Source: Lysobacter sp. HDW10
GTDB lineage: Bacteria; Pseudomonadota; Gammaproteobacteria; Xanthomonadales; Xanthomonadaceae
Assembly: GCF_011300685.1 (NCBI RefSeq)
Contig: NZ_CP049864.1
Coordinates: 798,885-862,884, forward strand
Length of the DNA stretch: 64,000 bases
Direction of reading: 5' to 3'
Shown: positions 1 to 7,673 of the stretch, piece after piece
Position numbering within the stretch: position 1 is the first letter of the stretch
How the letters are laid out: every line of letters starts with the position of its first letter
Program-made: the position numbers and the translations under genes
The notes under the pieces: model-generated
What the model saw: only the letters and a program-made list of their open reading frames with translations
What the model was told of the DNA's origin: nothing
Databases searched by the model: none

Positions 1-95
1 ATGACACAATCAATCCGCGTCTGAAGTACGTCATGTCGAATGGTTTCCTGGGCATTGTGTTGAAATTTCAAGGTGTCCGGCGCTTGCTCTTCGAT

Positions 96-1064
96 TCATC
101 GATAGGCGTCGACCGACCACGGTATGGAATACAGATCGCCTTGCCCGTTGCGGGGTCCACGCAAGTACGCCTCAAGCGCATCGGTTGAAAGCGGTGCGTC
201 AGGCAAGGGTTGCCATTGCGTATCGCGTTCGGCGAAATAGAGCGTGCCTCGGGTGTCGACAAAGGGCGTGAACACACCGCTGGCACCTTGTCGGTTCAGG
301 CGCGGACCGATGTTTTTCGGCATCGTCCATCCGCTTGCAGATCTAAAGCTGATGTAAAGGTCATTCGCTGCGAAGCCGCCGGGTCTGTTGGAGAGAAACA
401 ACAGATAAGACTCGTCGGGCGCAATCCAATGATTGGATTCGTCGAATTCTGAATTGATGGGCGCCGAAAGTGGTTCAGGCGCGTCGTAGCCGGTGCGTGT
501 CGGCTTCGCACGCATCAAGTCGCGTTGTCCGAGCACGCCCGCGCGGTCGGAAGTCGCGAAATAAAGCGTCCCGTCAACCGTGATTGAACTGTTTGTTTCT
601 GAGCCCGTGCTGTTGACGGCATCGCCGAGGTGTCGTGGTGATCCCCATGTGCCATCGCTTTGTCGGTCTACCCGCCAAAGGTCGAAATCCGTTTTTCGCG
701 CCCCGTTCGGATCGACAGGACGGTTGGAAGCAAAGATGAGGTATCGACCATCCGGGCTGAATGCAGGATCGATGTCGCGGTATTGCCCGGAGAAAGACGC
801 AACACGTGGTGACCGCCATTGACCGTCGCGTCCGCGCGTCGCTTCCATGATCACTTGAATGGAATAACCGCGATCAGCCTTGTTGAACAAGATCATGTTC
901 GAATCCGGCGAAAGGGTCAGACCCCATTCGTCATCACCGGTCGAAATCACGCCCGGCGCGATCAAGCGCTTATCTTCGTTCAGAACGGTTTGCGCGGTCA
1001 CCGAGGGTATTGCGCATGCAATAAGCATAGCCAAGGCGATGCGGTGTGAGGAAAGTAGCGTCAT
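96..1064 (-). CDS. Secreted PD40/TolB-like beta-propeller protein
   Basis: The protein has several WD40-like (PD40) blades, each recognisable by phrases such as FSPDGRYLIFASNRP, SPDSNMILFNKAD and PDESYLLFLSNRPGG, the pattern of TolB-type propellers. The chosen start at 1064 puts a typical signal peptide (MTLLSSHRIALAMLIACAIP) at the N-terminus; a start 12 codons upstream (1100) would bury it and neither has a strong ribosome site. It is probably periplasmic and binds a partner or cell-wall material; no enzyme motif is visible. It is transcribed away from the sigma factor/kinase pair at 1237-4299, so it may be a target of that system, which is inference. Family assignment is good, function unknown. 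Confidence 0.75.
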   Translation of the reverse strand: MTLLSSHRIALAMLIACAIPSVTAQTVLNEDKRLIAPGVISTGDDEWGLTLSPDSNMILFNKADRGYSIQVIMEATRGRDGQWRSPRVASFSGQYRDIDPAFSPDGRYLIFASNRPVDPNGARKTDFDLWRVDRQSDGTWGSPRHLGDAVNSTGSETNSSITVDGTLYFATSDRAGVLGQRDLMRAKPTRTGYDAPEPLSAPINSEFDESNHWIAPDESYLLFLSNRPGGFAANDLYISFRSASGWTMPKNIGPRLNRQGASGVFTPFVDTRGTLYFAERDTQWQPLPDAPLSTDALEAYLRGPRNGQGDLYSIPWSVDAYR

Positions 1065-1236
1065 ATCTTGGATACGCAGTGGCGCCGATTTGTCTGACAT
1101 TTGTCAGTAAATCTGGCAAAAATGCGTATCTGCATTGCGCCACGCAAGGCTTTAAATCCAGTGCATTCGCCGTTTGACTCAGGTTTTCGGCCGCGGTTAT
1201 CCTGCAGCGTCCGAACTGCCATTGCGCCGCTGGGTC

Positions 1237-1794
1237 ATGAACGACGACGTCACACGCTTGTTGCAGTGTTGGAGTGAGGGAGACACAGCCGCGCTGGAGC
1301 GCGTCTTACCTCAGGTGTATGCCGAGCTGAGGCGCTTGGCGCGCATTCAATTGAGTCGACAGAGTGGACACGAAACACTGCAACCGACCGCGCTCGTGAA
1401 TGATGTCTTGTTGAAGATGATTGATCGACCCGCGCCGGTATCTGTCGATAGCCGCGCCCATCTATACAACATGGCGGCACGCATGATGCGCCAACTGCTC
1501 GTTGATCGCGCGCGCAGTGCCGGCGCGGAAAAGCACGGCGGTGGATGGCTTCGCGATGACTTTGCACGAGCGTTGGATCTACCTATTCCCGAACACACCC
1601 GGCTGCCCGAGTTGGATGTCGCGCTTGAAACCTTGACGAAGCTGGCGCCGAGAATGGCGCAAATTGTTGAGATGCGCTTCTTCATCGGTTTGAGCGTGAC
1701 CGAAGTCGCGTCGATTCTGAATTTGGATGATCGCACCGTCTATCGCGATTGGGCAGCTGCGCGGGCTTGGCTGAGAGATCACTTGTCGGAATGA
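1237..1794 (+). CDS. ECF-like RNA polymerase sigma factor (TIGR02999 type)
   Basis: It is about 185 residues long. The region 2 signature LRRLARIQLSR...GHETLQPTALVNDVLLKM and a C-terminal region 4 helix-turn-helix (MRFFIGLSVTEVASIL, then DDRTVYRDWAAARAWL) match the sigma-70 subgroup that is typically encoded beside eukaryotic-like Ser/Thr kinases. I chose the ATG at 1237 (MNDDVTRLLQCW) because family members begin at this point; 21 codons of open frame upstream are probably not translated. The next gene, 69 bases downstream, is a transmembrane Ser/Thr kinase, so the sigma factor is likely controlled by phosphorylation rather than by a classic anti-sigma factor. The pairing is seen; the mode of control is inference. 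Confidence 0.88.
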   Translation: MNDDVTRLLQCWSEGDTAALERVLPQVYAELRRLARIQLSRQSGHETLQPTALVNDVLLKMIDRPAPVSVDSRAHLYNMAARMMRQLLVDRARSAGAEKHGGGWLRDDFARALDLPIPEHTRLPELDVALETLTKLAPRMAQIVEMRFFIGLSVTEVASILNLDDRTVYRDWAAARAWLRDHLSE

Positions 1795-1863
1795 AACGAT
1801 CGCGGGCACTGTCGCACATGCGTCGCGCGCATCACGCTGTTCAACACCCTGGGGATTTGCGGA

Positions 1864-4299
1864 ATGACGCATGACGTTAACGATGAATTTGAGGCGCACG
1901 CATTGCACGCCTTGCGTGAAGTGCTTGAACTTGACGTTCGCGAACGTCAAACGCGTCTGCAAACCATGGACGCGCCGCTTCGCCGCAGGGTAGAAGTTCT
2001 GCTGGAAAGCGTGCGCGAAGATGAACTGTCGGAAAGTGCCGGCGCTGTTCGGGCAGGCGCGCGGATGGGTCCCTATGTGCTGATCAGTCGCATTGGCAAC
2101 GGCGGCATGGGCGAAGTGTTCCTCGCCGAAAGGGCGGACGGTGCGTACGAAAAGCGTGTTGCGGTCAAGCGGATTTGGGCAGGCCACGCAATGCTGACCA
2201 GTCGGTTTCTACGCGAACGCGAATTACTCGCAAGACTGCAGCATCCGCATATTGCGCAGTTGCTCGATGGCGGGATCGATGAAGACGGCAGGCCGTGGTT
2301 GGCCGTCGAACTTGTCGAAGGCACCGATATCGTGACGTGGTGCGACGCGCACAACGCGCCCTTGACGCAACGCGTTGAACTGCTGATCCAGTTGTGTGAT
2401 GCCGTCGATCACGCGCATCGGCAGTTGGTTGTGCACCGGGATTTGAAGCCGTCCAATGTGCTGGTCGACGGAGATGGTCGCGCAAAGCTTCTGGATTTTG
2501 GGATTGCGCGACTGTTGGATGTCGAAGAAACATTTGCGGGCAATCCAACCTATGCAATGACACCGGCCTGGGCTTCGCCGGAGCAGCGCAACGGACACAG
2601 TGTTACTACGGCAAGCGATATCTACCAACTGGGTTTGCTCGCCCACGTGTTGCTGTCCGGAGAACGCATGGATGGCACAGGCATTCGCATGTCATCGCGC
2701 TTGCAACGAGAGTACAAACGCCTGCCGGACCACGGCGCATCGATCGCCGGACGTCGCGCGCTGGGCATCGAGGCCCTGATGCGTCAGCTTCGCGGCGACC
2801 TCGATAGCATCGTGTCTGTCGCCACGGCCGATGATCCCGCGCGTCGTTATCCCAGCGCGCGCGCATTGGCGGACGACCTTGCCGCTTGGCGCGACGGACG
2901 CGCCGTCAAAGCACGCGCCGACGAGCGTGGCTATCGATTCAGGCGAACGATGCGTCGCGGCTGGCCACTGATTGCAGCTAGCGCACTTCTGCTAGGACTG
3001 GTGGGATTTCATCTTTATAGCCTGCGAAATGCGCTCGGACACACCGAGCGCGCCAGGGCGCGCGCGGACGCAGCAGAACGGGCGGCACGCGTGTCGCAAG
3101 CAAACGCCGAAGCGGAACGAAACACGGCGACCGCTGTGTCAAACCATTTCATTCGAATGTTTGACGCACTCGGACCCGAAGCAATCAATGGCCGCCATCC
3201 GGCCACGGTCAAGCAATTGTTGAAGGCAGGTGCGGACGCGTTGGAGAAAGCAGGCGCGAGCGGTGATCAATCCGCAGAGGCCCGTTCAGCGATGTGGCGT
3301 TCCATGGCCTCTGTCCATCGTCAGCTGGGCGCGCATGCAGAATCACTCGCAATGGCGGACAAAGCACTAGCGGCTGCACGCGAAGCAAAAAGCAATTTGG
3401 CCATTGCAGAAGCGCTACGGGCAAAATCCGCGGCACTGCATTGGTTGGGGCGCGAGAAAGAAGCGTTCGATACCACGCTCGCAGCAACGCGCGTGTCCAA
3501 CCAGTGTGCGGAGCGCTGCCGTCCCTTGCAGGCGAAGCTGCACGATGACCTCGCCTGGGCATATAGCGAACGCGGTGAACTCGTGAAAGCGATGAGCTAT
3601 AGCCGATTGAGTATTGAGCAGATGCGGAAAGATCCTTCGGCTGTTCACACCTTGGCCTTCGTGCAAGCCCTCAATAATGCGGGCGAAACAGCAATCTCTG
3701 CCGGCGAATTCGATCAAGCAAAACGCTGGTTGATGGAGGGCGAGCAGCGCTACGCGCATCGCACGTGGTCCAGCCCCAGTACGGGTGTGTTCCTACAAGT
3801 CAATTTGGCCGCGGTGGCGCTTGCAACAGACGATATCGAGGCAAGTCGAAATCGTTTGCAGACACTGCTGAAAACGACGGTCGAGACATTTGGTACGAAA
3901 CATACGCGGACTGATCTCGTGCTGATGGCTTTGGCTTACACCACGCTGGCGGCCGGCGATGGACAAGCGGCCGTTATCGCGAGCCAACGCCTGCTGGCGT
4001 CCACGCGCGCCGTGTACGGTGAAGTGCATCCGCAAGTACTCGATGCAAAAGGCATCCTGTTGGTCGCGAAGCTTTCTGCGGGTGACAACCGAGGCGTGTC
4101 GCGTCTCCGCCGTGAACTCTCAGAGCGCTGCGACGCGCCGGCGCGGGATGCGAACATCGAAGTCGTGCGTATCGCCTGCGCCCGCGTGGATGGGAACGAC
4201 GAAGTGATTGCAGAACGCGTGCAAGCGCTCGCGCAATTCAAAGGTGTGATGCCGTGGCACCTTCGTTTCGCGCGACAGCAAACCTCGCGTCGCATGTAG
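1864..4299 (+). CDS. Transmembrane Ser/Thr protein kinase with C-terminal TPR region
   Basis: The kinase domain spans about residues 70-345: glycine loop GNGGMGEV (78-85), ATP lysine in VAVKR (K102), catalytic loop HRDLKPSN (191-198), DFG (211-213) and the SPEQ activation-segment end (238-241). All key residues are present, so the enzyme should be active. A single membrane segment follows (about 360-382), then an alanine-rich coiled stretch and TPR-like helices to residue 811, placing the repeats outside the cytoplasm as a likely sensor. GGGGA lies 8 bases before the ATG. It follows the sigma factor gene and probably forms an operon with it. The substrate is not visible; the sigma factor is the obvious candidate. 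Confidence 0.9.
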   Translation: MTHDVNDEFEAHALHALREVLELDVRERQTRLQTMDAPLRRRVEVLLESVREDELSESAGAVRAGARMGPYVLISRIGNGGMGEVFLAERADGAYEKRVAVKRIWAGHAMLTSRFLRERELLARLQHPHIAQLLDGGIDEDGRPWLAVELVEGTDIVTWCDAHNAPLTQRVELLIQLCDAVDHAHRQLVVHRDLKPSNVLVDGDGRAKLLDFGIARLLDVEETFAGNPTYAMTPAWASPEQRNGHSVTTASDIYQLGLLAHVLLSGERMDGTGIRMSSRLQREYKRLPDHGASIAGRRALGIEALMRQLRGDLDSIVSVATADDPARRYPSARALADDLAAWRDGRAVKARADERGYRFRRTMRRGWPLIAASALLLGLVGFHLYSLRNALGHTERARARADAAERAARVSQANAEAERNTATAVSNHFIRMFDALGPEAINGRHPATVKQLLKAGADALEKAGASGDQSAEARSAMWRSMASVHRQLGAHAESLAMADKALAAAREAKSNLAIAEALRAKSAALHWLGREKEAFDTTLAATRVSNQCAERCRPLQAKLHDDLAWAYSERGELVKAMSYSRLSIEQMRKDPSAVHTLAFVQALNNAGETAISAGEFDQAKRWLMEGEQRYAHRTWSSPSTGVFLQVNLAAVALATDDIEASRNRLQTLLKTTVETFGTKHTRTDLVLMALAYTTLAAGDGQAAVIASQRLLASTRAVYGEVHPQVLDAKGILLVAKLSAGDNRGVSRLRRELSERCDAPARDANIEVVRIACARVDGNDEVIAERVQALAQFKGVMPWHLRFARQQTSRRM

Positions 4300-4338
4300 A
4301 AACACCAGGTGGCATGCGCCTTCGGGCAAGCGCGCGTA

Positions 4339-4821
4339 TCACGGATCAGATATCGGCGTGATTTGAACGCGCACGACTTTCCAAACACATCGATGTCGAC
4401 GATACGTATCGGTAAAACGATAGTGGGTTGAGAACGGTTGCCCTTGCCAACGACCCGACAAGCGTGTGGTGCCAGTCAAGAAGGCAAAGTCTCCGAATAC
4501 GCGGACCTCAAGCTGCGCCATCGTGTAAGGCGTGATTTCAAGGCGCTGATCCAACACAGACGAGAGAAACCCGCGGGTGTCGTTTAGCGCGCCTGATTCG
4601 CCGATGTGCACAAAGCCTTCTGCCATGTTGGCTTCGATGCGACTGCGGTCTTTCCGGACGATGGCCGCGTCCCACGCGACGGCTTGTGCAATCAATGTTG
4701 CGCGCACTTGGGCGGGTGTACTTGGCGCGCACGCGTGCGGCGCGCCGTGTGGGCAAAGCTGCTGCAGCAGACACAACAGAAGCGCGAGGAGTGACATGGG
4801 AGCACCTTTGGATCGAGTCAT
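4339..4821 (-). CDS. NTF2-like protein (DUF4440/SnoaL type), probably exported
   Basis: After an N-terminal hydrophobic stretch (MSLLALLLCLLQQL) comes a single NTF2-like fold: a helix with AWDAAIVRKDRSRIEANMAE, then GFVHIGESG and strands ending in WKVVRVQIT, as in DUF4440 proteins. Such domains bind small ligands or act as simple enzymes; no catalytic set can be named here. The ATG at 4821 has AAGGA close upstream; an in-frame ATG at 4797, with AGGTG before it, would give a cleaner signal peptide and is equally possible. The gene converges on the kinase gene, with 39 bases between the stops. Confidence 0.7.
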   Translation of the reverse strand: MTRSKGAPMSLLALLLCLLQQLCPHGAPHACAPSTPAQVRATLIAQAVAWDAAIVRKDRSRIEANMAEGFVHIGESGALNDTRGFLSSVLDQRLEITPYTMAQLEVRVFGDFAFLTGTTRLSGRWQGQPFSTHYRFTDTYRRHRCVWKVVRVQITPISDP

Positions 4822-4965
4822 TCGTCCTTGGGTTACGCATTCCGGCAGTCACCCCTGACAGACCCAAGGTCGTTCGAACACGCACGCACTTGTGAATGTC
4901 AGACATGCGTGGCGCTTCTCGTATCCCAAATATCACCTCGTTTCTTCACCGGAGAGTTCCACCCC

Positions 4966-6267
4966 ATGTTCCCTTCCCGTTTTGCTCCCGCGGCCTTCGC
5001 GCTTCTTTTGTTGTCCGCCGTCTCAGCACCAGCGCATGCCGCCGACAAATCCTGCAAAAATCCCGCAGGTGTTGATATCCCCGGTGATACGAACCAGGGC
5101 TACGAAGTGGGCATCGAAAACACGACGTGCGCGACAACCGCGAATGCAACCGGCGTGCAAAACAACGCATCAGCGGAAGGCGCGACGGCCATCGGCTATC
5201 AGAATGAAGCGTTTGCAATCAACAGCGTTGCGATGGGTCGTGGAAACATAACGAGGGGATTGTCCAGTCTCGCAATCGGGTTCAACAACGAAACAGCCGA
5301 GTCCGCGAACTATGCAACCGCGATCGGCCGTTTCAATACAGTGGCTGCTGAACGAGGTGTCGCCCTGGGTATCAATAACAACGTTGTCGGACAACGCGGT
5401 CTTGCAATGGGTACAGACAGTCTCGTTTCCGGTACTGACGCAGTCGCGTTGGGGTTCCATGTGACGGCGAGCCACGACCACGCGGTTGCAATCGGAGACT
5501 ATGCCACGACCGATCGTGCGTATTCGGTCTCATTCGGAGACGCGCTCGTGCAGCGACAGCTGACGCACGTTGCCGCCGGCACGCAGGCCACGGATGCCAC
5601 CAATCTTTCTCAGCTGAGGGATATGGCAGGCGCTCTAGGTGGCGGGGCCGGATTCGACGCGGGCGGCGCCTTCGTGCCGCCCGTCTACACCATTCAAGGG
5701 AACAACTACGGCACGGTGTGGGACGCCTTGACCGCGGTCGACAGTCGCCTGACATCTGGCGGCGGAAGCGGCGCCGGTGTTTCCCAAATGTATGTGGACA
5801 ACGCCGACGCGCGGACACTTCTTGCGGCAAATCAACATGCAGACAGCCAAGCGCAACAAGTTGTTGCGTCGGCGCGAAAATATGCGGAGATGGCGGTAGA
5901 CCATGCCGATCGCGGCGACGCCGCTACGCTGACGGCGGCCAAGGCGTATACCGATCAGCAAGTACTGCTGAAAGATGACAGGTTCACGCAATTGAACACG
6001 CGCGTCGAACGCGGCTTTCAGAGCGCGGGTCAGCGCATCGACAAGACCGGTGCAATGAGCGTGGCGATGACGCAGATGTCGGTGAATACGATGAATGGCA
6101 GTTCGACCAAAGGGCGACTGGCCGTGGGTATCGGCGTCCAAGGTAACCAAGCGGCAGTCGCTGTCGGCTACGGCAAGCGCTTCGCGACACGCGCTTCGTT
6201 TTCATTGGGCGCCAGCTTCACGCAGGGCCACGCATCGGCAGGTGCCGGCATCGGTGTGGACCTGTGA
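4966..6267 (+). CDS. Short YadA-type trimeric autotransporter adhesin
   Basis: A signal peptide (MFPSRFAPAAFALLLLSAVS, cut after AHA) is followed by about eight YadA head repeats of the AIGxxN/VALGxxx type (SVAMGRGN, SLAIGFNN, GVALGINN, AVALGFHV, AVAIGDYA). A neck motif (HVAAGTQATDATNLSQL), a short coiled-coil stalk with YTDQQV and a C-terminal membrane anchor (VGIGVQGNQAAVAVGYGKRF) follow. At 433 residues it is small for the family. GGAGAG precedes the ATG at 4966; an earlier in-frame start at 4828 would hide the signal peptide. It should form an outer-membrane homotrimer with the head outside. Oddly, the last residue is Leu (GIGVDL) instead of the usual aromatic residue of outer-membrane barrels. 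Confidence 0.85.
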   Translation: MFPSRFAPAAFALLLLSAVSAPAHAADKSCKNPAGVDIPGDTNQGYEVGIENTTCATTANATGVQNNASAEGATAIGYQNEAFAINSVAMGRGNITRGLSSLAIGFNNETAESANYATAIGRFNTVAAERGVALGINNNVVGQRGLAMGTDSLVSGTDAVALGFHVTASHDHAVAIGDYATTDRAYSVSFGDALVQRQLTHVAAGTQATDATNLSQLRDMAGALGGGAGFDAGGAFVPPVYTIQGNNYGTVWDALTAVDSRLTSGGGSGAGVSQMYVDNADARTLLAANQHADSQAQQVVASARKYAEMAVDHADRGDAATLTAAKAYTDQQVLLKDDRFTQLNTRVERGFQSAGQRIDKTGAMSVAMTQMSVNTMNGSSTKGRLAVGIGVQGNQAAVAVGYGKRFATRASFSLGASFTQGHASAGAGIGVDL

Positions 6268-6310
6268 TGCCACGTGACGTGGTCACACACACAGTCTGTT
6301 TGGAGGCCGC

Positions 6311-7162
6311 ATGCGCATCTCAAAAACGTTGAACGCCGTGGTGATGTTCGCTTGCGTCTTGCTCAGCCCGAGCCATCTCCGGGCTGAAGACGACGCGATT
6401 GGCAACATCGCACGTAGCGAGTCGATAGGTGGTCAGCGTTTTCTTGTATTCGAAACGGGGGGTGCCGAAGCTAAAGATGCGCTGCCGCTCATCGTGGCCT
6501 TGCACGGTGGTGGCGGCGAACCACAGGACATGCAGTCGCATTTCGAGAAAATGCAGTTGCGCGCACGCGTGATCTTGCCGCGCGCGCCCTATGTCCGTGG
6601 CACAGGACGTTCGTGGTATCCGATGGAATACGGCCAGCTAGGGACACACGCGCAAGAAGCTGTGGCGTTTGACATGGCTGATGCATTGGCACGCAACTTG
6701 GCGGTCTATCGCGAACGATATCCCACCGTCGGAAAACCGATCATTTCGGGTTTTTCTTTTGGTGGCGACATGGCGCTTCTGGTTGCCTTGCGCCACCCTG
6801 CTGCGATCTCAGCCGCGTTTCCGATAGCCGCGCGCTGGACGCCCTCGTGGCTGCCCACCCGCAATACTTGTGCGCCCGAATGTCCGCGCATCCACGCCTT
6901 CCATGGCGATTCAGATCCGGTCGTGCCGCTCGGTCCGACATCTGAAGCGGTGTCAGCACTGTCTGTTGCCGGCTATCGCTCGTACTTGACGCTTTTAACC
7001 GGCGTGGGACACGAATTTACACCCGCGATGGACGTGCTCTTGCAACAAGCGCTGCGCTGTTGGACTGTTCAAGAAGGCGCAGAAGCACAACCAAGAGCAT
7101 GGTGTTCGCGTCAGAATTCTGCTTCACTCCAAGAGGGGCGTGCGGGCGATGAACCGCGTTGA
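6311..7162 (+). CDS. Secreted alpha/beta hydrolase (phospholipase/carboxylesterase type)
   Basis: An N-terminal signal peptide (MRISKTLNAVVMFACVLLSP) precedes an alpha/beta hydrolase with oxyanion segment LHGGGGEPQD, nucleophile elbow GFSFGGD, acid in HGDSDPVVP and histidine in GVGHEFTP, so the catalytic triad is complete. The arrangement resembles the carboxylesterase YpfH/PHB-depolymerase-like group, and the substrate is probably an ester or small lipid in the periplasm. GGAGG stands before the ATG. The gene follows the adhesin by 43 bases on the same strand and may be cotranscribed. The last 30 residues (EGAEAQPRAWCSRQ...) lie outside the fold. Confidence 0.82.
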   Translation: MRISKTLNAVVMFACVLLSPSHLRAEDDAIGNIARSESIGGQRFLVFETGGAEAKDALPLIVALHGGGGEPQDMQSHFEKMQLRARVILPRAPYVRGTGRSWYPMEYGQLGTHAQEAVAFDMADALARNLAVYRERYPTVGKPIISGFSFGGDMALLVALRHPAAISAAFPIAARWTPSWLPTRNTCAPECPRIHAFHGDSDPVVPLGPTSEAVSALSVAGYRSYLTLLTGVGHEFTPAMDVLLQQALRCWTVQEGAEAQPRAWCSRQNSASLQEGRAGDEPR

Positions 7163-7207
7163 ATCAAGCAGCACATCTCTCATCTCCATGCACAGGATAT
7201 GGATGAC

Positions 7208-7636
7208 ATGACCCTCCTCCAACAAAGTGGCGGCTTCCACGTCGAAGGCGCGTCGGTACGCACAAGCAACAGCCGGGAAATGTCGCCGCACGGGCAGATC
7301 AAAGGGCTCTGGCAGCACTATTGCGAATCCGCAGCGTTCTCCGTTTCAGAAACGGCATTTGCTGTCTATTCCGATTACGAAACAGATCGCGATGGCGACT
7401 ATACGGTGACCGTCGGTAAAGCGTCTGAGACGGGCATCGAAGTCAGTGCCGGAACGTATTTGATTTTTACTTCAGAAGGAAGGTCACCGGAGGCAATAGG
7501 CAACGCGTGGAATCGCGTTTGGCTGTACTTTTCAACGTGTGACACATACATCCGCACTTTCAAAACGGACTATGAAGTGTATGCACCGGATGGTGCGGTC
7601 ACACTCCATATCGGCGTCGAACACATCGCAGTCTGA
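7208..7636 (+). CDS. Stand-alone GyrI-like effector-binding domain protein
   Basis: The protein is a single GyrI-like (SOUL-related) small-molecule-binding domain, recognised from VYSDYETDRDGDYTVTVG, the AGTYLIFTSEG segment, then AIGNAWNRVWLYF and the end strand ALHIGV-like VTLHIGVEHIAV. In AraC-type regulators this domain senses ligands, but here no DNA-binding domain is attached. Such free-standing copies include the E. coli gyrase inhibitor SbmC and small hydrolases or sensors. Two in-frame ATGs (7199, 7208) are possible; AGGA at 7194-7197 fits only the second. A terminator hairpin follows directly. Confidence 0.8.
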   Translation: MTLLQQSGGFHVEGASVRTSNSREMSPHGQIKGLWQHYCESAAFSVSETAFAVYSDYETDRDGDYTVTVGKASETGIEVSAGTYLIFTSEGRSPEAIGNAWNRVWLYFSTCDTYIRTFKTDYEVYAPDGAVTLHIGVEHIAV

Positions 7637-7648
7637 CCCGCACAAAAA

Positions 7649-7671
7649 ACCCCGCTTGCGCGGGGTCTTTT
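7649..7671. terminator. Bidirectional rho-independent terminator
   Basis: A perfect 7-base-pair stem (ACCCCGC/GCGGGGT, 7649-7655 and 7660-7666) with loop TTGC is flanked by a run of A on the left and TCTTTTGTTT on the right, so it can end transcription from both convergent genes. Confidence 0.9.
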
Positions 7672-7673
7672 GT

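Noticed and set aside
3-188. Open frame on the plus strand running in from the left edge (NPRLKYVMSNGFLGIVLKF)
   Set aside because: It could be the end of a gene from outside the window, but it overlaps the real propeller gene by about 90 bases and no family is recognised.
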